Shown piece by piece: positions 1 to 5,096 of a stretch of 10,034 bases of DNA (position 1 is its first letter; every line of letters begins with the position of its first letter). The notes beneath the pieces are model-generated. The model was given only the letters and a program-made list of their open reading frames with translations, did not search any database and had not been told where the DNA came from. Source of the DNA: Pseudomonadota bacterium (GTDB taxonomy: Bacteria; Pseudomonadota; Alphaproteobacteria; Rhizobiales; Hyphomicrobiaceae); contig JAEZHL010000267.1 in NCBI GenBank assembly GCA_023416575.1, forward strand, positions 1 to 10,034, in the 5' to 3' direction. A program made the position numbers and the translations under genes.

Positions 1-14
1 CGGCCCGCAGTCCG

Positions 15-569
15 TCACTTCTTGGCGTCGGACAGCAGGTACGCCTTGACGATGGTGTCCGGATTGCTGACGCGGCCGGAGCCCGGCTCGCCCTTCTTGA
101 TCTGATCGACGTGGGTCATCCCATCGACGACGCGGCCCCAAACCGTGTACTGGCGGTTGAGGTGGGGCGAGTGCTGGAAGACGATGAAGAACTGGCTGTT
201 GGCGCTATCCGGATCAGCGGTCCGGGCCGCGCCGATGACGCCGCGTTCGAAGTGTGCGTTGGAGAACTCTGCGGGCAGGTTGCCGTACTTCGAGCCGCCC
301 GTCCCATCGCCCTTGGGATCACCAGTCTGCGCCATGAAGCCCGCGATCACGCGATGGAACTTCAGGCCGTCGTAGAAGCCCTCTTTCGCCAGCTTCTTCA
401 CACGCTCGACGTGCTTCGGCGCCAGATCGGGCCTCAGCTCGATGGTCACCTTGCCGGTCTTCAGCTCGAGAATGAGGGTGTTGGCGGGATCGAGCGCCTT
501 CTGCGTCTGGGCCAGGGCGGGGCTCGCCGCAAAGGCGATGGTCAGCAGCAGTGCGAGAATACGGGTCAA
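15..569 (-). CDS. Secreted cyclophilin-type peptidyl-prolyl cis-trans isomerase
   Basis: This enzyme interconverts cis and trans peptide bonds before proline and probably assists protein folding in the periplasm. I place the start at a TTG (567-569): a GGAGA ribosome site lies 6 nt before it, and it begins the signal peptide directly (MTRILALLL, cleavage expected after PALA, residue 20). An ATG at 650 in the same frame would add 27 polar residues before the signal and has no such support. The mature part is a complete single cyclophilin domain: FHR (71-73, with the catalytic arginine R73), GFMAQTGD (77-84), SQFFI (125-129) and a late YTVWGRV. Length (184 aa) is normal for a bacterial exported cyclophilin. 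A small CGCTG-TTT-CAGCG hairpin (580-592) abuts the ribosome site. The gene follows coaD on the same strand with a 91-nt gap and is probably co-transcribed. In Hyphomicrobiales a second, cytosolic cyclophilin gene often follows; only 14 nt remain in this window. The family call is secure; the TTG start is inferred. Confidence 0.93.
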   Translation of the reverse strand: MTRILALLLTIAFAASPALAQTQKALDPANTLILELKTGKVTIELRPDLAPKHVERVKKLAKEGFYDGLKFHRVIAGFMAQTGDPKGDGTGGSKYGNLPAEFSNAHFERGVIGAARTADPDSANSQFFIVFQHSPHLNRQYTVWGRVVDGMTHVDQIKKGEPGSGRVSNPDTIVKAYLLSDAKK

Positions 570-646
570 GGTTTGTCTCCGCTGTTTCAGCGCTTGGGAG
601 TTACGCGAGGTGTTATGGCGGCAGTTGGGCGGCTCGCCCGTCGCGT

Positions 647-674
647 TCAACCCTTTGCCTTCAACCCTTGGCCT
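647..674. repeat. 14-bp tandem duplication across the coaD stop
   Basis: Two adjacent 14-nt units, tcaaccctttgcct (647-660) and tcaacccttggcct (661-674), differ at one base. The second unit holds the coaD stop codon and the last codons; the first lies just downstream of coaD in the gap before the cyclophilin gene. On the coding strand this puts a copy of the coaD tail, with its TGA, immediately after the real stop. It looks like a replication-slippage duplication; I see no functional role. Confidence 0.8.
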
Positions 675-1164
675 TCATCCGCGCCTTCAGCTTGCGGGCG
701 ACCGCCGATGACACGAAGGGAGCGACGTCACCACCCATGGCCGCGATCTGCCGCACGAGGCTCGCGGCGATGTGGCGGACCTGAGGGCTGGCCGGGAGGA
801 AAATGGTCTCGAGGCCCGGGGCCATGGCGCCGTTCATGCCGGCCATCTGCATCTCGTAATCGAAATCCGTTCCGTCCCGCAAACCACGGATGATGACCCG
901 GGCATCGTTCTCGCGCGCGGCATCGACCACGAGCCCGCTGAACGTGACGACGCGCACCTTGCCGCCGTGCTTGCGCACGAGGCTCCGCGTCTCCGCCTCG
1001 ATCATCGCGATGCGTTCCTCGGCCGTGAACAGCGGTGCCTTGCCGTGATGCACGCCGATGCCGATCACCAACTCGTCGACGAGAGCGAGTGCACGCTGGA
1101 TGACGTCGGTATGACCGCTGGTGATCGGATCGAAGGAGCCGGAGTAGAAGCCGATGCGGGACAT
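661..1164 (-). CDS. coaD: Phosphopantetheine adenylyltransferase (CoaD)
   Basis: CoaD transfers AMP from ATP to 4'-phosphopantetheine, giving dephospho-CoA, the penultimate step of coenzyme A synthesis in the cytoplasm. The 167-residue protein has the normal family length (about 160-170). It opens with the nucleotidyltransferase signature GSFDPITSGH (9-18, with H18 as the conserved T/HxGH histidine), carries a lysine at K42 in the substrate region, and has the RGLRDGTDFDYE block (93-104) that binds ATP. The C-terminal part (FLPASPQVRHIAASLVRQI) is also typical. The ATG at 1162-1164 gives the expected N-terminus directly before the signature; no strong Shine-Dalgarno site precedes it. It heads a minus-strand pair with the secreted cyclophilin, a familiar arrangement in Hyphomicrobiales. 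The gene upstream, at 1332, runs in the opposite direction, so the 167-bp gap must hold the coaD promoter. Its stop sits in a 14-bp tandem duplication. Confidence 0.97.
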   Translation of the reverse strand: MSRIGFYSGSFDPITSGHTDVIQRALALVDELVIGIGVHHGKAPLFTAEERIAMIEAETRSLVRKHGGKVRVVTFSGLVVDAARENDARVIIRGLRDGTDFDYEMQMAGMNGAMAPGLETIFLPASPQVRHIAASLVRQIAAMGGDVAPFVSSAVARKLKARMKAKG

Positions 1165-1267
1165 GGGGAATGCGCCGATTGAGGAGAGAGTGCCCCGAAA
1201 GCCGTGTCACGAACCGCGGCGCTCGGCAAGATGGTCGGTGAGTGAGAGGCTTGTGGAGTGCGCGTCA

Positions 1268-1316
1268 CGTTAACGCTTCGTCAATTCCGACTCGTCAACC
1301 TTCCGTTAACCAACGG
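1268..1316 (+). promoter_or_regulatory. Repeated CGTTAAC motifs in the divergent coaD/1332 gap
   Basis: The gap between the divergently transcribed coaD and the gene at 1332 holds a perfect palindrome CGTTAACG (1268-1275), an inverted repeat CCGTT-AACC-AACGG (1303-1316), and a short direct repeat of TCGTCAA (near 1279 and 1292). TTAA at 1270 is followed after 7 nt by TCAA, one base from the alphaproteobacterial CtrA pattern TTAA-N7-TTAA. These are visible features; that they bind CtrA or another regulator is speculation. I cannot identify a convincing -35/-10 pair here. Confidence 0.25.
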
Positions 1317-1331
1317 AGTTGATCGAGTGCC

Positions 1332-1829
1332 ATGGATGGCAAATGGACTGAAGCCCGGCGGAGCGCGTCGGGGCTCAATGAGGTGAGAAACGACACGGGC
1401 CGCATCGCGTTCTGCGGCCCGTATGTGCTCAGCGCGATCACCGGTTACTCCATCAGCAAGGTGGAGAGCGAGATCTGCCGCCATCGCGCGGAGCCGGAGA
1501 GCCGGAAGCCCGTCAAGGGCACGTCGGCCGACGAGGTGGCCGCCGCGCTGGCGGCGTTCGGCTACCGGATGCACCCGGTCGCCACGTATATGCACCTTGA
1601 GCGCAAGGAGCGTCCGACGCTCTGGAGTTGGATGCAGAAGCCGCGCAATGCTTGGGCGCACTACATCCTCGCCGTGCACAAGGGCAAGCAGGGCCACTGG
1701 ATCCTGATCAAGGGCGTGAAGATGTGTGACACCTATACGGAGGGGAAGTGGACCTTCGTATGTGATGGCCCGCATCGTGGCGCGCGCATCATGGAGATCT
1801 ACGAGGTCAAGAAGGCGGTGGACGCCTGA
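1332..1829 (+). CDS. Uncharacterised protein, possible papain-like (C39-like) cysteine peptidase fold
   Basis: I do not recognise a named family with certainty. The 165-residue protein has no signal peptide or membrane segment. Three features are suggestive: FCGPYVLSAITGYS (27-40), where a cysteine (C28) followed by Gly-Pro heads a helix, as in papain-like and C39 peptidases; GHWILIKGVKMCDT (121-134), a histidine (H122) at the start of a hydrophobic strand followed 11 residues later by an aspartate (D133); and a second aspartate at 145 in CDGPHRGAR. This Cys...His...Asp order matches a papain-like catalytic layout, and the whole plan resembles small hypothetical proteins I associate with prophages of Hyphomicrobiales. 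It could be a peptidase, a transglutaminase-like enzyme or an inactive relative. The start at 1332 is the first ATG in frame; only a distant GGAG (1315-1318) precedes it, so a later start such as GTG (1383) is possible. The gene stands alone between a housekeeping pair and a transport locus. Confidence 0.7.
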   Translation: MDGKWTEARRSASGLNEVRNDTGRIAFCGPYVLSAITGYSISKVESEICRHRAEPESRKPVKGTSADEVAAALAAFGYRMHPVATYMHLERKERPTLWSWMQKPRNAWAHYILAVHKGKQGHWILIKGVKMCDTYTEGKWTFVCDGPHRGARIMEIYEVKKAVDA

Positions 1830-1948
1830 CGAAGCCTGCTTGCTCCCGACCGGAAGCGCGGCACGTATACGCTGTTGCCGAACCGGCACCCGTGCTAAGC
1901 ATCGGGCAAGAAATCGAGTTCCGGCAGCATGATGTGGCTGGGTCTTGA

Positions 1949-1971
1949 AACGCGCCTTCAGGGGGCGCGTT
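1949..1971 (+). terminator. Strong hairpin downstream of the 1332 gene, possible terminator
   Basis: A perfect 8-bp inverted repeat, AACGCGCC (1949-1956) and GGCGCGTT (1964-1971), closes a 7-nt loop in the gap between the gene ending at 1829 and the receptor gene at 2077. No T-run follows on the plus strand, so it is not a classic intrinsic terminator. It lies 120 nt past the stop codon. It may serve as an end-of-transcript structure or simply be a palindrome. Confidence 0.35.
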
Positions 1972-2021
1972 GCGAGGGCCGGCTGCATTCACACTTGGTG
2001 GGACGCCCCGCAATCGGTGGG

Positions 2022-2045
2022 CAGGGTGCGATGAACGCCACCCTG
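2022..2045 (+). promoter_or_regulatory. Inverted repeat upstream of the Bug receptor gene
   Basis: CAGGGTG (2022-2028) and CACCCTG (2039-2045) form a perfect 7-bp inverted repeat with a 10-nt spacer, ending 20 nt before the ribosome site of the receptor gene (GAGGAGG, 2066-2072). Arms and spacing fit either an operator for a dimeric regulator or a 5'-leader hairpin. I see no convincing -35/-10 pair in this gap, so the promoter is unplaced. Confidence 0.3.
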
Positions 2046-2076
2046 TTCCCCCGGACGGATCAAACGAGGAGGAAGC

Positions 2077-3060
2077 ATGATTACGAGACGCACACTTTTG
2101 AGTTGCGCTGGGAGTCTGGCTCTCTGCGCCCTGGCCGTGACGCCGGCTGCGGCGCAGTCTTTCCCAAACCGTCCAATCCAGATGATCGTCCCATGGGCGG
2201 CTGGCGGCGGCAGTGATACGGTCGCCCGCATCATCGCGGCTGGATTGGAGAAGGAGCTGGGGCAGCCGATCAACGTGGTGAACCGCAGCGGCGGCAATGG
2301 CATCACGGGGCACTCCGCGATCGCGAACGCGACGCCGGACGGCTACACGATCGGCCTCGCGACCTCCGAAATCGCCTCGTACAAGACGCTGGGCCTCGGC
2401 GACATCACGCCAGAGTCGTTCGATCTCATCTCGCGTGTGACGACCATCCCCGCGGGCATCACCGTCAAGGCCGATGGCCCCTACAAGACGGCCGCCGACG
2501 TCATCGCCGCTCTGAAGGCTTCACCAAAGGGCGAGCTGTCCGCATCCGGCACCGGAACGGGAGGCGCATGGCACCTCGCCGTCGCCGGTCTCAACACGTC
2601 GCTCGGGCTGCCCGCGGATCACGTCAAGTATGTGCCGAGCCAGGGTGGCGCGCCGGCGCTCAACGAGTTGGCGGCCGGTGGTCTTTCCTTCGTCGGCGTT
2701 TCTCCGATCGAGGCCAAGGCGCTGGCTGACGGGGGCCGGGTCAAGGTGCTGGCTGTCATGGACAAGAAGCGACTGTCGAGCTTCCCCGACGCGCCGACGC
2801 TGAAGGAAGCAACCGGCCTCGACTGGACCTTCGTCAACTGGTTCTCGCTGGTCCTCCCGAAGGGCGTGCCGGCAGACATCAGGGCGAAGCTGATCGACGC
2901 GGCCGCCAAGGCGCACGCACGGCCGGAAGTGCAGAAGACGCTCAAGGACCGTGGCATCACGCCGATCTGGGAGAGCCCGGAAGAGTTCTCGGCCTTCGCA
3001 ACCCAGTTCAGCAAGACGGCCGGCGAGCTGCTGACCGGATTGGGCCTCGCGAAGAACTGA
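2077..3060 (+). CDS. Periplasmic solute receptor, tripartite tricarboxylate transporter (Bug/TctC) family
   Basis: Bug receptors bind small carboxylates or related metabolites in the periplasm and hand them to a TctA/TctB membrane pair, though many are orphans used for sensing or with shared membrane partners. The 327-residue length is typical. The N-terminus ITRRTLLS has a twin-arginine-like pair (R4-R5), followed by a hydrophobic stretch and cleavage expected after TPAAA (residue 26). The mature protein begins with the family hallmark SFPNRPIQMIVPWAAGGGSD, then GGNGITGHSAIANATPDGYT and, later, VPSQGGAPALNELAAG. The start at 2077 is well supported by GAGGAGG four bases before it. No tctA or tctB lies within the window, so the membrane partner is elsewhere or absent. 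The next gene, on the same strand 233 bp on, is a hydrolase, so the receptor may deliver or sense that enzyme's substrate; this is inference. C10 lies too early, and in the wrong setting, to be a lipoprotein cysteine. Confidence 0.92.
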   Translation: MITRRTLLSCAGSLALCALAVTPAAAQSFPNRPIQMIVPWAAGGGSDTVARIIAAGLEKELGQPINVVNRSGGNGITGHSAIANATPDGYTIGLATSEIASYKTLGLGDITPESFDLISRVTTIPAGITVKADGPYKTAADVIAALKASPKGELSASGTGTGGAWHLAVAGLNTSLGLPADHVKYVPSQGGAPALNELAAGGLSFVGVSPIEAKALADGGRVKVLAVMDKKRLSSFPDAPTLKEATGLDWTFVNWFSLVLPKGVPADIRAKLIDAAAKAHARPEVQKTLKDRGITPIWESPEEFSAFATQFSKTAGELLTGLGLAKN

Positions 3061-3130
3061 GGCTACGGGCGGGCTGCGGCAGCTGAGGCTTTCCGGTGCG
3101 ACCAGAGCCATGCTGCCGTTGCACGCCTGT

Positions 3131-3228
3131 TCACCCTATCCCCAATGGGGAGTGGGGCAAGGGGAGGGGTTTTCGAGGCTTGCCAGCTGTTGTAACCCCT
3201 CGCCGGGCCTTGCGGGCCGGGGGAGGGG
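3131..3228. repeat. G/C-rich palindromic intergenic element (REP-like)
   Basis: The 233-bp gap between the receptor and amidohydrolase genes holds two adjoining imperfect hairpins. The first is TCCCC-AAT-GGGGA (3139-3151) with flanking CCC/GGG. The second runs from cccct at 3196 to agggg at 3228 around a CCGG/CCGG core (3203-3206 with 3217-3220). GAGGGGTT (3164-3171) can also pair with AACCCCTC (3194-3201), linking them. This texture is like repetitive palindromic elements scattered between genes in alphaproteobacterial genomes. It could also end transcription of the receptor gene. With one copy in view, repeat status cannot be proven. Confidence 0.5.
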
Positions 3229-3293
3229 AGGCTGTCCTCTCTGCGACCCGCTGCGGCCTCAATTCAAAAGATGCTGATGGAAACTAGCAAGGG

Positions 3294-4214
3294 ATGCGAA
3301 CCGTGGATGACAGTGTGCTGCCGATAGTCGACCCGCATCATCATTTCTGGGACCTCGGTCTCGGCCGCCACCCCTGGCTCGCACCCGACGTTTTGATCCC
3401 GTTCCGCTATGGCGACTACTCGAGCATCAAGACCAACTTCATGCCCGAGGATTATCGCGCGATCTCGGCCCAGCACCGGGTGGTCGCGACGGTCACCATG
3501 GAGGGCGAATGGGCCGAAGACGATCCCGTCGCCGAAAGCCACTGGATGAGTGACGTCGCCAGGCGGTACGGCGGGCCCGCCGCGCATATCGCGCGCGCGT
3601 TTCTCGACCGCGCCGACGCGGAGGAGGTGCTGGCGGCGCACGCGGCCTTCCCGATCGTGCGCGGTATCCGCCACAAACCGACCGCTGCCGCAGCGCCCGA
3701 CAAGATCGAGCCGGGAGCGCCGGGCTCCATGTCCGACCCGGTCTGGCGGCGCGGTTACGGGCTTCTCGCCCGGCACGGGCTGCATTTCGAGCTGCAGGCG
3801 CCATGGTGGCATGTCGATGAGCTTATCGATCTCATCAGCGCCCATCCCGAGACGCCGGTCGTGATCAATCACACGTTCCTGCCGGCAGATCGCAGCCCCG
3901 AAGGGCTCGCGGGCTGGCGAGCGGCCCTGAAGCGCGCGGCCTCGGCACCGCAGACGAGCATCAAGATTTCCGGGATCGGTCTCAAGGGCCGGCCATGGAG
4001 CCTCGAGGACAATCGGGGCATCATCCGCGACACGATCGAGATCTTTGGTCCGGACCGCTGCCTGTTCGCATCGAACTTCCCGGTCGACGGCCTTTGCGGG
4101 AGCTTCGACACGATCTATTCGGGCTTCAAACAGGCGACTGCCGACCTGCCGCAGGCCGACCGCCTCAAGCTGTTCCACGACAACGCCATCCGAATTTATC
4201 GCCTAGCCGCCTGA
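3294..4214 (+). CDS. TIM-barrel metal-dependent hydrolase, amidohydrolase-2 / COG3618 (lactonase-like)
   Basis: This family hydrolyses C-O or C-N bonds, often in lactones (for example sugar lactones) or related carboxylate compounds, in the cytoplasm. The 306-residue protein has the family's full length and no signal peptide. Visible landmarks in order: DPHHHFWD (13-20), the amidohydrolase D-x-H-x-H on the first strand (H15, H17); RGIRHKP (123-129); HFELQAPW (164-171); INHTFLPAD (191-199, with H193 as likely active-site histidine); and ASNFPVDG (259-266), with D265 as the likely catalytic aspartate. The ATG at 3294 begins just before the first strand; its ribosome site is weak (aaggg). The cyclase gene follows after 24 nt, so the two form an operon. 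Together they suggest successive hydrolytic steps on a ring-containing or amide compound, but the substrate cannot be named. The call is firm at superfamily level, loose at reaction level. Confidence 0.9.
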   Translation: MRTVDDSVLPIVDPHHHFWDLGLGRHPWLAPDVLIPFRYGDYSSIKTNFMPEDYRAISAQHRVVATVTMEGEWAEDDPVAESHWMSDVARRYGGPAAHIARAFLDRADAEEVLAAHAAFPIVRGIRHKPTAAAAPDKIEPGAPGSMSDPVWRRGYGLLARHGLHFELQAPWWHVDELIDLISAHPETPVVINHTFLPADRSPEGLAGWRAALKRAASAPQTSIKISGIGLKGRPWSLEDNRGIIRDTIEIFGPDRCLFASNFPVDGLCGSFDTIYSGFKQATADLPQADRLKLFHDNAIRIYRLAA

Positions 4215-4238
4215 GCGCGCCTGAAGGAGTTTGTTACA

Positions 4239-4907
4239 ATGCGCATCATCGATCTCACGATGCCGATCATCACCGACCACGTACGCTGGAAAGCCGAGCG
4301 CTCTATTTCCGGCGATACGGGCAACGGAGACTTGTTCCAGGTCACCACGCTCAAGGTCTCGTGCCACTCGTTCACCCACGTCGACGCGCGGCGGCACTAT
4401 TTCGGCGACGGCGCCACGATCGAGGAGACGCCGCTCGAGGACGTCGTCGGTGATGCCGCCGTCATCGATCTGATGGACATCGAGCCCAACGAGGCGGTCG
4501 GCCCCGAGAAGCTCGCCTCACGCTTCGGTGGCGTGCGTCCCGGCGACAAGATCCTGTTCAAGTCGGGCTGGGACACGAAGCGCTCGTTCCGCACGAAGGA
4601 GTTCTGGCTGGACGCCCCCTACCTGACGCGCGAGGCGGCTCAGTTCATCAAGGACAAGGGCGTCCGCACGGTCGCCTACGATTTCCCGCAGGATTATTGC
4701 ATCCGGCTGCTGCTCAGCGGTGAGGTGCGCCCGATCGAGGAGCACGTCACGCACGACATCCTGCTGCGTGCGGGCGTCAACATGATCGAGTATGTGGTGA
4801 ACACGTCCGAGATTACTGCCGACCGCGTGCTGCTGTCCGCGGCACCCCTCAAGATCCCCGGTGCCGATGGGGCGCCCGCGCGCGTCTACGCCATCGAAGG
4901 CCGCTGA
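4239..4907 (+). CDS. Cyclase-family metal-dependent hydrolase (KynB/isatin hydrolase-like)
   Basis: Members of this fold (PF04199) include N-formylkynurenine formamidase and isatin hydrolase and open amides or lactams with a divalent metal. The 222-residue length is typical and there is no signal peptide. The metal site is complete: H43, H47 and D49 in the HSFTHVDARRH block, with H172 (EEHVTHD) and E184 (MIEYVV), matching the spacing (4, 2 and 12 residues) known for KynB metal ligands; H53 is the probable catalytic histidine. The block departs from the usual HxGTHxDxPxH: the glycine is F45 and the proline is R51. The ATG at 4239 has AAGGAG nine bases upstream. It sits 24 nt after the amidohydrolase gene, as the second gene of a two-gene operon. 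No other kynurenine-pathway genes are in view, so a kynurenine role is not supported; a lactam, imide or formamide substrate is an inference. Confidence 0.9.
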   Translation: MRIIDLTMPIITDHVRWKAERSISGDTGNGDLFQVTTLKVSCHSFTHVDARRHYFGDGATIEETPLEDVVGDAAVIDLMDIEPNEAVGPEKLASRFGGVRPGDKILFKSGWDTKRSFRTKEFWLDAPYLTREAAQFIKDKGVRTVAYDFPQDYCIRLLLSGEVRPIEEHVTHDILLRAGVNMIEYVVNTSEITADRVLLSAAPLKIPGADGAPARVYAIEGR

Positions 4908-4928
4908 CGGGCGGGCTTGTCTCGCGTT

Positions 4929-4963
4929 CTTGCCGGCGGCGGCGCCACGTCGGCGCCGGCAAG
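4929..4963 (+). terminator. Hairpin after the cyclase gene, probable operon end
   Basis: A perfect 10-bp inverted repeat (cttgccggcg, 4929-4938; cgccggcaag, 4954-4963) begins 21 nt after the cyclase stop. The loop is GC-rich and could add further pairs. No T-run follows, so it is at best a weak intrinsic terminator. Its place between the hydrolase pair and the separate ABC promoter fits an operon boundary. Confidence 0.45.
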
Positions 4964-5026
4964 GTCGATACGGGTTAAAGGGGCGGCACAAAACGGCTTC
5001 TTCGCCTTCCACTCCGTGCGTAGTCG

Positions 5027-5055
5027 ATGACAGGCAGGGATATGATAGTTATGAT
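5027..5055 (+). promoter_or_regulatory. Sigma70-type promoter of the ABC importer operon
   Basis: ATGACA (5027-5032; one base from TTGACA) is separated by 17 nt from TATGAT (5050-5055; one base from TATAAT). This predicts a start of transcription near 5062, about 35 nt ahead of the receptor ATG. A second TATGAT (5041-5046) lies 9 nt upstream but has no matching -35. No in vivo evidence; alphaproteobacterial sigma70 promoters vary, but this match is unusually good. Confidence 0.6.
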
Positions 5056-5058
5056 CCT

Positions 5059-5077
5059 GTCCGACCGGTCACCGGAC
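5059..5077 (+). promoter_or_regulatory. Palindrome at the predicted transcription start, candidate operator
   Basis: GTCCG (5059-5063) and CGGAC (5073-5077) form an inverted repeat enclosing a second perfect palindrome, GACCGGTC (5063-5070). It covers the predicted +1 of the ABC operon promoter, where a bound repressor could block RNA polymerase. No regulator gene is in the window, so this is a positional inference. Confidence 0.35.
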
Positions 5078-5096
5078 TGTATGGAGGAGGGTAGGT

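Noticed and set aside
570..650. N-terminal 27-residue extension of the cyclophilin from the ATG at 650
   Set aside because: The extension is polar and would precede the signal peptide; the TTG at 569 has GGAGA at proper spacing and starts the signal directly.
111..893. 260-codon plus-strand open frame across the cyclophilin and coaD genes
   Set aside because: It spans two well-defined minus-strand genes and their gap; there is no ribosome site or domain to support it.
1281..1988. 235-codon minus-strand open frame over the 1332 gene
   Set aside because: Arg/His/Leu/Ala-rich with no motif, whereas the plus-strand frame has natural composition and papain-like landmarks.
2104..2106. Cys10 of the Bug receptor as a lipoprotein cysteine
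   Set aside because: It occurs before the hydrophobic core of the signal peptide; a standard AAA-Q cleavage site lies at residues 24-27.
3264..4178. 304-codon minus-strand open frame opposite the amidohydrolase gene
   Set aside because: The plus-strand gene has intact catalytic motifs; the antisense product has biased composition and no recognisable domain.
4239..4907. Calling the cyclase gene kynB
   Set aside because: The metal site fits the family, but the signature block deviates and no kynurenine-pathway genes are near, so a symbol would overstate the evidence.
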